NCBI RefSeq assembly: GCF_900157375.1 | Contig: NZ_LT721901.1 | Location: 800,365 to 864,364 of the forward strand | Source: Mycobacterium rhizamassiliense | GTDB lineage: Bacteria; Actinomycetota; Actinomycetes; Mycobacteriales; Mycobacteriaceae | Direction: 5' to 3' | DNA length: 64,000 nucleotides | In this document: positions 34,006 through 43,224 of the stretch, one piece after another | Position numbering within the stretch: position 1 is the first letter of the stretch | Layout of the letters: each line of letters begins with the position of its first letter | Made by a program: the position numbers and the translations under genes | The notes under the pieces: model-generated | Told to the model about the DNA's origin: nothing | The model's input: the letters and a program-made list of their open reading frames with translations, nothing else | Database searches by the model: none

Positions 34006-35672
34006 TACCGCCTGCGGCTCTTCTTACGCGGCGGTGGCAGCGCGCCCTCGGCGCGCAACCGTGCGGCATGCTCGGCCAGCGCGTCGACCAGTGGGCCGAT
34101 GGCCGCCGTCTCGGGCTGAACGTCGACCCGCAAACCGAATTCGGCTGCGGTCTCGGCGGTCTTGGGCCCGATGCACGCAATGATGGTGCGCGCGTGGGGC
34201 TTACCCGCGATGCCGACCAGGTTCCGCACGGTCGAGCTCGACGTGAAGCACACCGCGTCAAAGCCGCCCGTCTTGATCATCTCGCGGGTGGCCGCCGGCG
34301 GCGGCGCTGCGCGCACCGTCCGGTACGCGGTGACATCCTCGATCTCCCAACCACGTTCGCGCAGACCCTCGGCCAGCGTCTCGGTCGCGATGTCGGCGCG
34401 CGGCAGCAGGACACGGTTCACCGGGTCGAAAATGCTGTCGTAGTCCGGGAAGTCGTCGAGCAGGCCTAAAGAGGACTGCTCGCCGGCCGGCACCAGCTCG
34501 GGGCTGATGCCGAACGCACGGACCCGGTCGGCCGTCGACTCGCCGACGCAGGCGATCTTCACGCCGGAGAACGCGCGGGCGTCCAGGCCGAATTCGCCGA
34601 ACTTCTCCCAGACCGCGCGCACCGCGTTGGTGGAGGTGAACACCACCCACTGGAAGCGGCCGTCCACCAATCCCTTGACGGCACGCTCCATTTGGGCGGG
34701 GCTGCGCGGCGGCTCGACCGCGATGGTCGGCACCTCGATCGGCAGCGCGCCGTACGAGGTGAGCCGCTCGCTCATCTCCCCGGCCTGGTCCTTGGTGCGC
34801 GGCACCAACACGGTCCAGCCGTACAGCTCGCGGCTCTCCCACCAGTTCAGCTTCGCGCGGCTGGTCACCGTCTTGCCGATGGTGACCACAAGTGGGCCGG
34901 TCAGCGGACCCGCCGGGTTGGCGCCGCCGTCGAGCACGCCCGGGTCGGTCAACCCGTGCAGCGTGGTCTCGACCGAACGCTGCTGACACGTGGTGCCCTG
35001 CGCGGTCACCACGCACGGCGTGGTCTCGGACAGCTCGTGCTCGATCAGGGTGCGGGCCGCTTCGGCCAGGTGCGACGCGGTGGCCTGCAGGATCAGCGGC
35101 CCCGGGGCCGCGGCCAGCGCCTCCCAGTCGACGTCGCCGCGCACGTCGGCCACGGTGTGCGAGGAGCCCAGCGGCAGCCCCGCGTAGGTCGGCACGGCGC
35201 TGGTGGCGGCCAGACCAGGCACGATCTCCACGTGCAGGTGGCTGCGCGTGACGGCGTTCACCTCGGTGGTGACCGCGTCGAGCGTCAGCGGGTCACCGGC
35301 CACGAGGCGCACCACATCGCATCCCGTTCGGGCCTCGGCGACCAGCGTCTTGGCCACCTCGGCGGGTTCACCCAGCGCCGGACGGATGTCGGGGCCGCCG
35401 GTGATCACCGCGGGCGAGGCGGGGCCCGAATCGCCGCTGTCGGCTCCGTCGGCGGGCGCGGGCACCGGTTCGGCGGGCGCGGGGCCGGAAACCGGCGGCA
35501 GGTCCTTACCGATCAGCGCCAGCACCGGCTCGGGCACGTCGGGGTCGATGAACACCAGGGCCGCGTTGGTCAGTACCGCCGCGGCCTTCGTGGTCAACAA
35601 TCCCGGATCGCCCGGGCCGGAGCCCACGAACGTGATGCGGCCCGGTCTCGGCTTACGCCCTCGCGTCGTCAT
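34005..35672 (-). CDS. hemD: Uroporphyrinogen-III synthase fused to SUMT-like methyltransferase (HemD/CysG-type)
   Basis: A 555-residue fusion. Residues 1-260 form a uroporphyrinogen-III C-methyltransferase-like domain ([20 protein letters not shown] at 11-30 and [18 protein letters not shown]). Residues about 280-540 form HemD, with two lobes around [17 protein letters not shown] and [15 protein letters not shown]. It ends in a basic PRKKSRRR tail. ATG 35670-35672 has GGGAG 5 bases before it and gives the Rv0511-like start [11 protein letters not shown]; an ATG at 35703 is less likely. The methyltransferase domain may feed siroheme or cobalamin. Confidence 0.92.
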   Translation of the reverse strand: MTTRGRKPRPGRITFVGSGPGDPGLLTTKAAAVLTNAALVFIDPDVPEPVLALIGKDLPPVSGPAPAEPVPAPADGADSGDSGPASPAVITGGPDIRPALGEPAEVAKTLVAEARTGCDVVRLVAGDPLTLDAVTTEVNAVTRSHLHVEIVPGLAATSAVPTYAGLPLGSSHTVADVRGDVDWEALAAAPGPLILQATASHLAEAARTLIEHELSETTPCVVTAQGTTCQQRSVETTLHGLTDPGVLDGGANPAGPLTGPLVVTIGKTVTSRAKLNWWESRELYGWTVLVPRTKDQAGEMSERLTSYGALPIEVPTIAVEPPRSPAQMERAVKGLVDGRFQWVVFTSTNAVRAVWEKFGEFGLDARAFSGVKIACVGESTADRVRAFGISPELVPAGEQSSLGLLDDFPDYDSIFDPVNRVLLPRADIATETLAEGLRERGWEIEDVTAYRTVRAAPPPAATREMIKTGGFDAVCFTSSSTVRNLVGIAGKPHARTIIACIGPKTAETAAEFGLRVDVQPETAAIGPLVDALAEHAARLRAEGALPPPRKKSRRR

Positions 35673-35705
35673 TGTCGCTCCCAACACATCCCTTTGTGAC
35701 GTCAT

Positions 35706-36653
35706 TTAGTTCTCGTGCGCGGGGTCCTGCCGCGCATTGCCGATCAGCTCCCCGGCGCCCAACTCGAGCAACTCCGCAGCCACGGAGAGCCCCAGCTCTC
35801 GTGCCCGATCGGGAGTGCCGATGCCGGACGCGCGGATCACATCGGATCCATCCAGCGCCGCCACGCAGCCGCGCAGCGACAACTCTTCGAAGATCCGGCC
35901 GTCCTCATCAATGGACTCGACCACCTCGGCGATCGCTCCCACCGGTGCGGAGCAGCCCGCCTCCAGTTCGGCCAAGAGGGCTCGCTCGGCAGTGACCGCC
36001 GCTCGCGTGTCGGCGTCGTCGAGCTCCGCCAGCACTGCCACCAGGCCGCTGTCACCGGCACGGCATTCAACGGCGAGCGCGCCCTGAGCCGGTGCTGGCA
36101 ACATTTGCACCGGCTCTAGCGTCTCGGTGACATCAGCGAGACGGCCCAGGCGGGCCAGACCGGCCCGGGCCACCACGATGGCGTCAAGATCACCACTGCT
36201 TACCCTGTTCAACCTGGTATCTAGGTTGCCTCGTAGGGGGCGGATTTCCAAACCGAGACCCAATGCTCTAAGCTGCGCGGCCCGCCGCGGGGACGACGTC
36301 CCTACCAGCGAACCTGCCGGCAGCTCCCCGAGCACCAGCCCGTCGCGCGCCACCAGCGCGTCGCGCGGGTCGTTGCGGGTGGGTATGGCCGCCAGCGTGA
36401 ACCTCGGGTCCTCGGCCGTCGGCAAATCCTTGTGCGAGTGGACAGCCGCGTCCACGCGGCCGTCCTCGATGGCCTCCCGCAGCGCCGTCGTGAACACCCC
36501 GACGCCCAGACTTTCGATGGGCGCCGAGGACCGGTCGCCCGCCGTGCTGATGATCACCAGCTCGGCGGGGTGACCATTGGCGATCAGGGCGTCCTTGACG
36601 TGGCCGGCCTGAGTCGTGGCCAGCAGACTGCCCCGCGTGCCGATTCGGATCAC
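35706..36653 (-). CDS. hemC: Porphobilinogen deaminase HemC
   Basis: Hydroxymethylbilane synthase, 315 residues. It begins [18 protein letters not shown] and contains [23 protein letters not shown] and [14 protein letters not shown] for substrate binding, plus [10 protein letters not shown], whose Cys anchors the dipyrromethane cofactor. GTG 36651-36653 is 13 bases after the hemA stop. The C-terminal few residues diverge from my memory of M. tuberculosis. Confidence 0.94.
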   Translation of the reverse strand: MIRIGTRGSLLATTQAGHVKDALIANGHPAELVIISTAGDRSSAPIESLGVGVFTTALREAIEDGRVDAAVHSHKDLPTAEDPRFTLAAIPTRNDPRDALVARDGLVLGELPAGSLVGTSSPRRAAQLRALGLGLEIRPLRGNLDTRLNRVSSGDLDAIVVARAGLARLGRLADVTETLEPVQMLPAPAQGALAVECRAGDSGLVAVLAELDDADTRAAVTAERALLAELEAGCSAPVGAIAEVVESIDEDGRIFEELSLRGCVAALDGSDVIRASGIGTPDRARELGLSVAAELLELGAGELIGNARQDPAHEN

Positions 36654-36666
36654 GTGCGCCAATAGG

Positions 36667-38067
36667 TTACTCGGCAGACTGGGTCGGGCCGGCCGGCAAG
36701 CCGGCAGCGCCGTGCGTGCCCGCGTCGAATCCCGTTGGCATCGCTGGCAGTTCACCAGCGGTGGCGACGGCGTCGACCGACGTCTGGTCAAGTTCGAACA
36801 GTTCGCGCAGGGCTTCGGCGTAGCTGTCGCCGCCGGGCGCACTGGCCAGCTGCTTGATGCGCACCGTGGGCGCGTGCAGCAGCTTGTCCACCACCCGGCG
36901 GACCGTGCGCGCCACCTCCTCGCGCTGGGCGTTTTCCAGACCGGGCAGCCGGTTCTCCAGCCGCAGCAGCTCGGCCTCGACGACGTCAGCGGCGCGCTGG
37001 CGCAGCGCCGTCACCGTCGGGGTCACCTCGGCCATCCGCTGTCCCGCCAGGTAGGCCGCGACCTCAGTGGCCACGATGCGGCGGCCGGCGTCGACGTCGG
37101 AGGCCGCGGCATGGGCAGCGGGCTCGCGCTGGATGCGGTCCACGTCGACGACCCAGACGCCCGGCAGGCCCGCCACGGCTGGGTCGACGTCGCGCGGCAT
37201 GCCGAGGTCGCAGATCACCAACGGCTGGGCCGCCTCGTCGCGGCGGCCGGCGGCCAGCGCGTGGTGTACGTCGGCCAGCGACACCACCGGGCTCACCGCT
37301 CCGGTGCAGCTGACGACGATGTCGGCGGCGGCCAGCGCGTCGTCCAGCCGGTCCAGCGTCATCGCCTGGGCCTGCACGCCCGCCTCGCGGATCTTGCGGG
37401 CCAGGCGCTGCGCGCGCGGCAGCGACCGGTTGAGCACCAGGACGTCGGAGATGCCGGCGCGGATCAGGTGGTTCGACGACAGGGCGCCCATCGCGCCGGC
37501 GCCGACCACCACGGCCGTCCTGCCCGCCAGGCCGTCCAGCTTGCGTTCGGCCATGCCCAGCGCGACCGACACGACGGAAGCGCCGGCGGCATCGATGCCC
37601 GTCTCGGAATGCACCCGCTTGCCGACCGACAGCGCGCGCTGAGCAAGCTCATGCAGCACGCGGCCCACCGTTTGGTTCGTCTCGGCGGTGGCATAGGCGC
37701 GTCGGACCTGGCCAAGCACCTGCTGCTCGCCGATCACCGCCGAATCCAGGCCGCTGGCCACCGCGAACAGGTGCTCGACGGCGGCCTCGCTGTAGCGGAC
37801 GTAGGCGTATTTAGTCAGATCGGCCATCGACATGCCGGAATGATCCGACAGCACCTGCCCGACGGCGGCCAATCCGCCGTGGAACGCGTCGACCACCGCA
37901 TAGACCTCGACGCGGTTGCAGGTGGACAGCACCATCGCCTCGGTCACCAGCGGGGACTGCAGCACGCGATCGACGATCTTGATCTGATCGGATTCGTCGA
38001 TGCTGAGTTGTTCCAGGACGGAGACCGGCGCACTGCGGTGCGAAACCCCGAAGAGCAAGATGCTCAC
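36667..38067 (-). CDS. hemA: Glutamyl-tRNA reductase HemA
   Basis: First committed enzyme of tetrapyrrole synthesis, 466 residues. The nucleophilic Cys is in [11 protein letters not shown] near residue 50, the NADPH domain has [16 protein letters not shown] near 178, and the C-terminal helical dimerisation domain follows. HemA is the usual control point, commonly by heme-dependent degradation; nothing in the leader shows transcriptional control. GTG 38065-38067 starts the frame [15 protein letters not shown]. It leads the hemA-hemC-hemD-hemB transcript. Confidence 0.94.
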   Translation of the reverse strand: MSILLFGVSHRSAPVSVLEQLSIDESDQIKIVDRVLQSPLVTEAMVLSTCNRVEVYAVVDAFHGGLAAVGQVLSDHSGMSMADLTKYAYVRYSEAAVEHLFAVASGLDSAVIGEQQVLGQVRRAYATAETNQTVGRVLHELAQRALSVGKRVHSETGIDAAGASVVSVALGMAERKLDGLAGRTAVVVGAGAMGALSSNHLIRAGISDVLVLNRSLPRAQRLARKIREAGVQAQAMTLDRLDDALAAADIVVSCTGAVSPVVSLADVHHALAAGRRDEAAQPLVICDLGMPRDVDPAVAGLPGVWVVDVDRIQREPAAHAAASDVDAGRRIVATEVAAYLAGQRMAEVTPTVTALRQRAADVVEAELLRLENRLPGLENAQREEVARTVRRVVDKLLHAPTVRIKQLASAPGGDSYAEALRELFELDQTSVDAVATAGELPAMPTGFDAGTHGAAGLPAGPTQSAE

Positions 38068-38190
38068 GGCAGCATCACCTGGCCAGCTCCCTTGCTTCCA
38101 GCAGTAACTGAACTGGTGTCTACGGTAAACGTTTCTTCGCTGGGCTACCAAATATTGAGTCCACGGCCACCCCGCCCGGGGCCCGCGGCG

Positions 38191-38448
38191 CTATCGCGCC
38201 AGGTCGGCGCGCAGCCGCGGCTCGTCGAGCTCCCAGTAACTGTGCTCGCGGCCGTCCAGCAGGACCACCGGCAGGCGATCGCCGAACTCGGCCCGCAGCC
38301 CCGAGTCGCCCGCCCGCGCGGCGGCGTCGACGTCGGTGGTCGACAGGTCGAAATCCAGCTCACCGGCCAGCTCGGCCAGCCGCGCGTACACCCCCGCGCA
38401 GATCGTGCAGCCGTCGCGGGTAAGCAGCTGCACCTGGGGCCGGCTCAT
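38191..38448 (-). CDS. Glutaredoxin-like protein (Rv0508-like)
   Basis: An 85-residue DUF836/glutaredoxin-fold protein. The N-terminal QLLTRDGCTICAGVYARL carries the redox motif CTIC at about residues 14-17, and RLPVVLLDGREHSYWELD holds the cis-proline region. The likely role is thiol-disulfide exchange in the cytosol. ATG 38446-38448 is chosen over an upstream ATG in low-quality sequence. It lies 123 bases upstream of hemA on the same strand and is divergent from the Esx toxin cassette. Confidence 0.82.
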   Translation of the reverse strand: MSRPQVQLLTRDGCTICAGVYARLAELAGELDFDLSTTDVDAAARAGDSGLRAEFGDRLPVVLLDGREHSYWELDEPRLRADLAR

Positions 38449-38518
38449 GTGACCAGTGTGCAGTGGCGGTGGCCCAGGGTGAATTGTGGGCGGTACCGGC
38501 AATCGCTACGTTTCGGCT

Positions 38519-38830
38519 ATGGCCGCCGCCGACAACCTGCGCGTCGATCCCCAGGTGATGCAGGGGTTCGCGCAGGGCCTGACCGGCGCGGCCGAGTCGC
38601 TGCGCAATCGCCTCTCCGAACTCGACGGCCAGGTCGGCGAGATGCTCGGCGGCTGGCGCGGCGGGGCCGGCGACGCCTACGGCTCCGCGTGGGAACTGTG
38701 GCACCGCGGCGCCGCCGAGGTCGAGCTGGGCTTGTCGATGCTGGCCAAGTCGGTCGCGCAGGCCGACAAGGCATATCAGCAAAACGATGCAGGCTCCGCG
38801 CAGACGATGCGGCAGGTGCACGGTGGCTGA
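38519..38830 (+). CDS. WXG100 protein, EsxF-like
   Basis: A 103-residue type VII secretion substrate, the same length I recall for EsxF (Rv3905c). It is helical with the turn motif GGWRGGAGDAYGSAWELW (WxG at about residues 45-47) and no signal peptide. The strong resemblance extends over LRVDPQVMQGFA and LGLSMLAKSVAQAD. EsxF pairs with EsxE, and the complex is reported to form pores that help export the CpnT toxin. It is the first gene of a four-gene cassette and overlaps the next by 8 bases. Confidence 0.85.
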   Translation: MAAADNLRVDPQVMQGFAQGLTGAAESLRNRLSELDGQVGEMLGGWRGGAGDAYGSAWELWHRGAAEVELGLSMLAKSVAQADKAYQQNDAGSAQTMRQVHGG

Positions 38831-39113
38831 GGCATTCGAGGTCAATCCCGACGCGCTGGCCGAAGCGGTACAGCGGATAGCGGACTTCCAGCGCTACGCC
38901 GAGAGCATGATCTCCGAAATCGACTCCATGGTAAGCAATTTGCACATGACGTGGACGGGTGAGGGCGCGACGGCCCACGCCGAAGCGCACCGACACTGGG
39001 CCCACGGCGAGGCGATGATGCGTGAGGCGCTGGGTCAATTGCGCGCCATCGCCCACACCGCGCACGCCAACTACACCGGCGCCATGGCCAAGAACATGAG
39101 CATGTGGTCGTGA
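38823..39113 (+). CDS. WXG100 protein, EsxE-like
   Basis: A 96-residue partner of the preceding WXG100 protein. GTG 38823 overlaps the upstream gene by 8 bases, so the pair is cotranslated. The turn motif MTWTGEGATAHAEAHRHW carries WTG in place of WxG, as in EsxE (Rv3904c), and the C-terminus NYTGAMAKNMSMWS matches the EsxE end. Two helices around the turn fit the usual heterodimer. The CpnT-like gene starts 4 bases after its stop. Confidence 0.85.
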   Translation: MAEAFEVNPDALAEAVQRIADFQRYAESMISEIDSMVSNLHMTWTGEGATAHAEAHRHWAHGEAMMREALGQLRAIAHTAHANYTGAMAKNMSMWS

Positions 39114-39117
39114 GCTG

Positions 39118-39693
39118 ATGGCGCCGCCGCTGGTTGTCGACCCTGCGGCCCTCGACAAAGCGGGCTCCGAAGTGGTCACGGCCGGCGAGGGTTTGGGCTC
39201 GGTCATCTCCACACTGATCGCCACGCTGTCGGGATGTTCCGGGATGGCCGGCGACGATCCCGCCGGCATCGAGGTCGGCCACACCTACGACAATTCAGCG
39301 GCCAAGCTCGTGCAGGCCATGCTCGCCACCCGAAATGGATTGTGCGGTGTCGGCTTTGGCGTTCGGATGTCGGCGCTCAACTACTCGCTCGCCGAAGCAC
39401 ACTCCAACGTTTCCGGTCACGACGGCGCACTTTCCACACCCGCCGTGCCGGGTCCCATGTCGTCGGTGTCGGTACCATCGTCGGTCGGCTCCGGCATTGG
39501 GGCGCCGGCGGGCTGGGGTTGGGTCGCCCCGTACATCGGAATGATTTGGCCGACAGCGGATTCCGGGAAGTTACGCGCCGCGGCCGCCGCATGGACCGCG
39601 GCTGGCACGCAGTTCGGGCTCGCCGAGATCATGGGGACGGGCGCCCGATGGGAGCCATTCGCGCCCAACAGATTCCAGAAGGCCCAGCCATAG
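39118..39693 (+). CDS. CpnT-like toxin, N-terminal segment (frame-broken)
   Basis: A 191-residue ORF starting MAPPLVVDPAALDKAGSEVV, closely matching the N-terminus of CpnT (Rv3903c), with GMAGDDPAG, RMSALNYSLAEA and GWGWVAPYIGMIWP. The match continues to AAWTAAGTQFGLAEI (to about 39630), after which this frame reads unrelated residues to a TAG at 39691, while the CpnT-like sequence resumes in the -1 frame. In CpnT this region belongs to the N-terminal channel domain. Whether the gene is broken, recoded or naturally split is not settled by the sequence. Confidence 0.72.
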   Translation: MAPPLVVDPAALDKAGSEVVTAGEGLGSVISTLIATLSGCSGMAGDDPAGIEVGHTYDNSAAKLVQAMLATRNGLCGVGFGVRMSALNYSLAEAHSNVSGHDGALSTPAVPGPMSSVSVPSSVGSGIGAPAGWGWVAPYIGMIWPTADSGKLRAAAAAWTAAGTQFGLAEIMGTGARWEPFAPNRFQKAQP

Positions 39694-41525
39694 ACCATGC
39701 CTTCACTGCGGCCTATACCAGCACCACCGGGATCGTGCAGCAGTGCCAAAAGGTCGCGGCCCAGCTCACCAGTTATGCGGCCAAGGTCGACAAGGTGCAC
39801 GCCGCGATCCTGGATCTGCTGGCCCGCATCTGCGACCCCCTGACCGGAATCAAAGAGGTCTGGGAATTCCTGACCGACGAAGACGAAGACGAGATCAAGA
39901 TGATCGCCGACGACATCCGCACGGTGGTCGATCAGTTCAAGTCCGAGGTCGAAGCCCTGGGCCGCGGGATCTCGTCGGTCCTCTCCGAGGCGGAAACGAT
40001 CCTCACCACGATGGGTGACTACGCCGCGAAGCAGTGGGATCAGTTCCTGCACACCACCGACGTGGGCCGGGTCATCAATCAAATCGGCCACTTCAACAAG
40101 AACTTCTGGACCGAGGGCGCCAACACCGTCGTCGGGCTCTGGAAGATCTCCCAATTTCGCCTGCTGATCGACCCGATCGGCTACGCGAGAGATATGGAAG
40201 GGATGGTCGAGGGAGCCGCGCCGCTCGTCGGCCTGGGCCCGGATAATTCACCGTCGGTGTTCGATTCGTGGGAGGCGCTGGGTAAGGAAGTCTCGCATTG
40301 GGAGCAGTGGAAGACCGATCCGGTCGGGGCCGCCGGCGCGTCCGCTTTCGACCTCGCCACGTTGGCCCTGCCCGGCGGCCCGCTGTCCAAGCTGCCTACA
40401 AAAGCCCGCGCGCTCGCCGATGTGATCAAGGGCTTGAAGAAGCCGCGGGAGTTGCCCATACCCAAGGTCGATCCGCCCGCCGCGAAGCCACCGGTCGAAC
40501 CGAAACCGCCGGCTGACGCTCCGCCTCCCACGGGTCCGAAGCCGCCAGAGCCTGGCCCCACATCGCCGGAGCCGGGCCGCCCCGCGCCCACCCCGCCACC
40601 CAAGCCGGGGCCAGGTGAGGGGCCGGTGCCGCATGGCCCGGTCGAATCCAGGCCGCAGGCTGGCACGACGCCCCACACCGGGGAGCCGAAACCCGTTGGG
40701 GCTCCGCCAGAATCGGCCAGGCCTCCGATGTCGGCACCGGCCGAGCACCCGCCCGCACCGCATCCGCACGAGGCCGTCCCAGCGCGGGTGCCAGCCCCCG
40801 CAGCTTCCGCGCCCGCGGCAGCTGCCCCGCATTTGCCCGAGCCGCCGTCACTGCCCACGGCGCCGTCGGGCGGCCTTCCGGGCGAGACGCCTGGGACGGG
40901 GATACCGCATGGCGGGGAGCCCGGCCCACACGAACCGCCTCACCCCACCGACAAGACGCCGTCTGGTCCGGGCGACGGCGGCACGCCGCATGAACCGCCG
41001 CGTCCTCCCGACAGCACGCCGCCGCATGAACCACCGCACCCCCCTGACGACACGTCACACCAACCCGGCGATGGTCAGCCGCCAGCCGACGCCAATGACC
41101 CCGCCCCCGTCGACGCCGATCCAGGCCGACCCGAATTCACTCTGACCAACCCGCTGGAGCACTTGTCAGACAAGCTCCTGGCACTATCCGAACAGCACCT
41201 GACTGGAAGCGGCGAGACGGTACTCGGGCCGTTTAGCCCTCTTAGGGGCCAGTCCTACATCGAGGTCGCGCTGCAACACGGAGCCAGTTACTTCGATATC
41301 GGTGACGCATGGAATGCAGCGACCCCCACCGAACGACTCGCTGCAAATCAGCATGTACTCGACATGGCCATCGCGAACGGTGACACTGTCACCCTGTCCG
41401 TGCCATTCGATATGGTGGAACCAAACACATTTACGGCGGCTGAAATCAGGTATCTGGAATTGCATGGATATCACCAGATGAACGACACCACATGGATTCC
41501 ACGCGGTGGAGGAAGTGGAAAATGA
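39648..41525 (+). CDS. CpnT-like toxin, remainder: channel domain, Pro-rich linker, C-terminal toxin domain
   Basis: About 625 residues from the first plausible ATG at 39648; conserved sequence begins at once with GAIRAQQIPEG. Residues 1-265 complete the CpnT-like N-terminal domain, including LLARICDPLTGIKEVWEFL and LATLALPGGPLSKL. Residues about 265-490 are a Pro/Gly/His-rich linker. Residues about 495-625 are a separate toxin-like domain with VALQHGASYFDIGDAWNAAT, ERLAANQHVLDMAIANGD and YHQMNDTTWIP. This is not the TNT NAD glycohydrolase fold of CpnT as I remember it. The stop overlaps the next gene by 4 bases. Confidence 0.72.
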   Translation: MGAIRAQQIPEGPAIDHAFTAAYTSTTGIVQQCQKVAAQLTSYAAKVDKVHAAILDLLARICDPLTGIKEVWEFLTDEDEDEIKMIADDIRTVVDQFKSEVEALGRGISSVLSEAETILTTMGDYAAKQWDQFLHTTDVGRVINQIGHFNKNFWTEGANTVVGLWKISQFRLLIDPIGYARDMEGMVEGAAPLVGLGPDNSPSVFDSWEALGKEVSHWEQWKTDPVGAAGASAFDLATLALPGGPLSKLPTKARALADVIKGLKKPRELPIPKVDPPAAKPPVEPKPPADAPPPTGPKPPEPGPTSPEPGRPAPTPPPKPGPGEGPVPHGPVESRPQAGTTPHTGEPKPVGAPPESARPPMSAPAEHPPAPHPHEAVPARVPAPAASAPAAAAPHLPEPPSLPTAPSGGLPGETPGTGIPHGGEPGPHEPPHPTDKTPSGPGDGGTPHEPPRPPDSTPPHEPPHPPDDTSHQPGDGQPPADANDPAPVDADPGRPEFTLTNPLEHLSDKLLALSEQHLTGSGETVLGPFSPLRGQSYIEVALQHGASYFDIGDAWNAATPTERLAANQHVLDMAIANGDTVTLSVPFDMVEPNTFTAAEIRYLELHGYHQMNDTTWIPRGGGSGK

Positions 41526-41959
41526 AAACACTCTTAGAGTACTTTTTGGAATATTTTGATGTCTTATACCTGGACCCCCGCTATCGCATTACGGATTCGA
41601 AGACGACCGGTGTGGCATCAAACAATGCGTCACTGTCGATCACCGGGCCGACACTTAGTTGGGATCTGGTCAATGACAAGGGTCAGATCCTGCTTGGTGT
41701 AGCGCCCACTGCGCTCGCAACACCAGACAACTGGTTCACCGTATCTCTCATCAAACAGTACTTATCTGGCCAAGGCGAGATCGAATATTCTTCCGCAGCG
41801 GATGAAATCACCTGGGTTCGGACGAACGGTGAACGCGTTGAAGAATTGTTTTCAGATGGCTCCCAGCTCGAGACCATATGTGAGACGCTGAGATCACTAC
41901 GACGCTCCAATGCGGACCGGTACTGGACGCAATGGCGAGAGCAACAGGGGCTTTCTTAA
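41522..41959 (+). CDS. Probable immunity protein for the adjacent toxin
   Basis: A 145-residue cytosolic protein with no signal or membrane span. ATG 41522-41524 overlaps the toxin stop (ATGA). It starts MKTLLEYFLEYFDVLYLD and is rich in acidic residues. Base composition is clearly more AT-rich than its neighbours, as is the end of the toxin gene, suggesting that toxin tip and immunity gene were acquired together. It takes the position of ift (Rv3902c), the TNT antitoxin, but I see no resemblance to it. The role is inferred from position and coupling. Confidence 0.65.
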   Translation: MKTLLEYFLEYFDVLYLDPRYRITDSKTTGVASNNASLSITGPTLSWDLVNDKGQILLGVAPTALATPDNWFTVSLIKQYLSGQGEIEYSSAADEITWVRTNGERVEELFSDGSQLETICETLRSLRRSNADRYWTQWREQQGLS

Positions 41960-42263
41960 CGTCATTGCTGACTGCATCTATGTTCGAATCTGAACCAGGC
42001 GAAGAGAGTCAAATCACACGACATCAGGATCGAACGGGCCCAACAAACAGACGTAGTGCGGCATGTGCCTTCGCGGCCGGCGATGCTCGCCGAGCAACCG
42101 TGCCAACGATGCCACCGCCAACCAACATCGAGCGCCGTGGCGCGCTGGCGAGGCTAGGCCCAGAGCCGTCAAGCTCGCCTCAACACCTGCCGGATAGGGT
42201 TGATATCGGCCGCGCGAACACCCCTTCGGCCACCGGACGGCACTGCGATCTAGGAGGTTTGCG
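41960..42263. other. 304-base region without a supported gene downstream of the toxin cassette
   Basis: No ORF here has a ribosome site and coding-like composition. A 111-codon frame (41932-42267) ends exactly in the serB1 start overlap but looks random. GC rises from the AT-rich end of the immunity gene to normal near 42060, so the right edge of the acquired segment may lie here. A clean AGGAGG before serB1 is at 42251-42256. Confidence 0.45.
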
Positions 42264-43181
42264 ATGACTTCCTCTGAGTCGGATGAGACGAGCAGCGCAG
42301 AACCCACCAGTCGCGTCGAGCTGGAATCCGTAGCGGCCAACGCCAGCGCCGCCCGCGCCCTCGAAGGCCTGCAGGCGGAGACTGCCGCGGGCGAAGGCCC
42401 GCAACCCCCGATCGATCTGACCGCCGCCGCGTTCTTCGACGTGGACAACACCCTGGTGCAGGGTTCCTCGGCCGTGCACTTCGGACGCGGGCTGGCCGCT
42501 CGCGACTACTTCACCTATCGCGACGTCGTCGGATTCATCTACGCCCAGGCCAAGTTTCAGCTGCTCGGCAAGGAGAACAGCAACGACGTCGCCGCCGGCC
42601 GACGCAAGGCGCTCGCGTTCATCGAGGGCCGCTCGGTCGAGCAACTGGTCGCCCTCGGCGAGGAGATCTACGACGAGATCATCGCCGACAAGATTTGGGC
42701 CGGCACCCGCGAACTCACCCAGATGCACCTCGATGCCGGCCAGCAGGTGTGGCTGATCACCGCGACGCCGTACGAACTCGCGGCGACCATCGCCCGCCGG
42801 CTCGGCCTGACCGGGGCCTTGGGCACCGTCGCCGAGTCGGTCGACGGCACGTTCACCGGCCAACTCGTCGGCGACATCCTGCACGGCCCCGGTAAGGCGC
42901 ACGCGGTGCGCTCGTTGGCCATCCGCGAGGGGCTCAACCTCAAACGCTGCACCGCCTACTCCGACAGCTACAACGACGTCCCGATGCTGTCGCTGGTGGG
43001 CACCGCCGTCGCCATCAATCCCGACGCGCGCCTGCGTGCGCTGGCCCGCGAACGGGGCTGGGAAATCCGCGACTTCCGGACCGCCCGCAAGGCGGCCCGG
43101 ATCGGCGTGCCGTCGGCCCTGGCGCTGGGCGCGGCGGGCGGTGCGCTTGCAGCGCTGGCGTCGAAGCGCCAATCACGCTGA
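42264..43181 (+). CDS. serB1: HAD-family phosphatase SerB1
   Basis: A 305-residue HAD IB phosphatase, annotated as phosphoserine phosphatase in relatives. AGGAGG lies 7 bases before ATG 42264. Catalytic motif I is [13 protein letters not shown] (near residue 58), motif II is [12 protein letters not shown] near 165, and motif IV is [11 protein letters not shown] near 233. A C-terminal hydrophobic stretch ([16 protein letters not shown]) may be membrane-associated. It may not be the main serine enzyme, since a dedicated SerB2 exists in mycobacteria. Confidence 0.87.
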   Translation: MTSSESDETSSAEPTSRVELESVAANASAARALEGLQAETAAGEGPQPPIDLTAAAFFDVDNTLVQGSSAVHFGRGLAARDYFTYRDVVGFIYAQAKFQLLGKENSNDVAAGRRKALAFIEGRSVEQLVALGEEIYDEIIADKIWAGTRELTQMHLDAGQQVWLITATPYELAATIARRLGLTGALGTVAESVDGTFTGQLVGDILHGPGKAHAVRSLAIREGLNLKRCTAYSDSYNDVPMLSLVGTAVAINPDARLRALARERGWEIRDFRTARKAARIGVPSALALGAAGGALAALASKRQSR

Positions 43182-43224
43182 TAAGCTGCGCCGCTAGCAC
43201 ACAGTCGAGGGGAAGCACACCGAC

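Noticed and set aside
36590..38880. Large + strand frame opposite hemA and the glutaredoxin gene
   Set aside because: Antisense composition only; hemA motifs are on the minus strand.
39618..39660. Programmed -1 frameshift as an established feature of the CpnT-like gene
   Set aside because: A slippable GGGG is present, but there is no clear heptamer or downstream stem, so error, mutation or reinitiation remain equally possible.
41932..42267. 111-codon + strand frame ending in a 4-base overlap with serB1
   Set aside because: The overlap looks like coupling, but the product is low-complexity, has no ribosome site or known motif, and its end is simply the serB1 AGGAGG read as codons.
42014..42451. 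Minus-strand frame spanning the toxin cassette edge and serB1
   Set aside because: Overlaps the conserved serB1 start and shows no family features.
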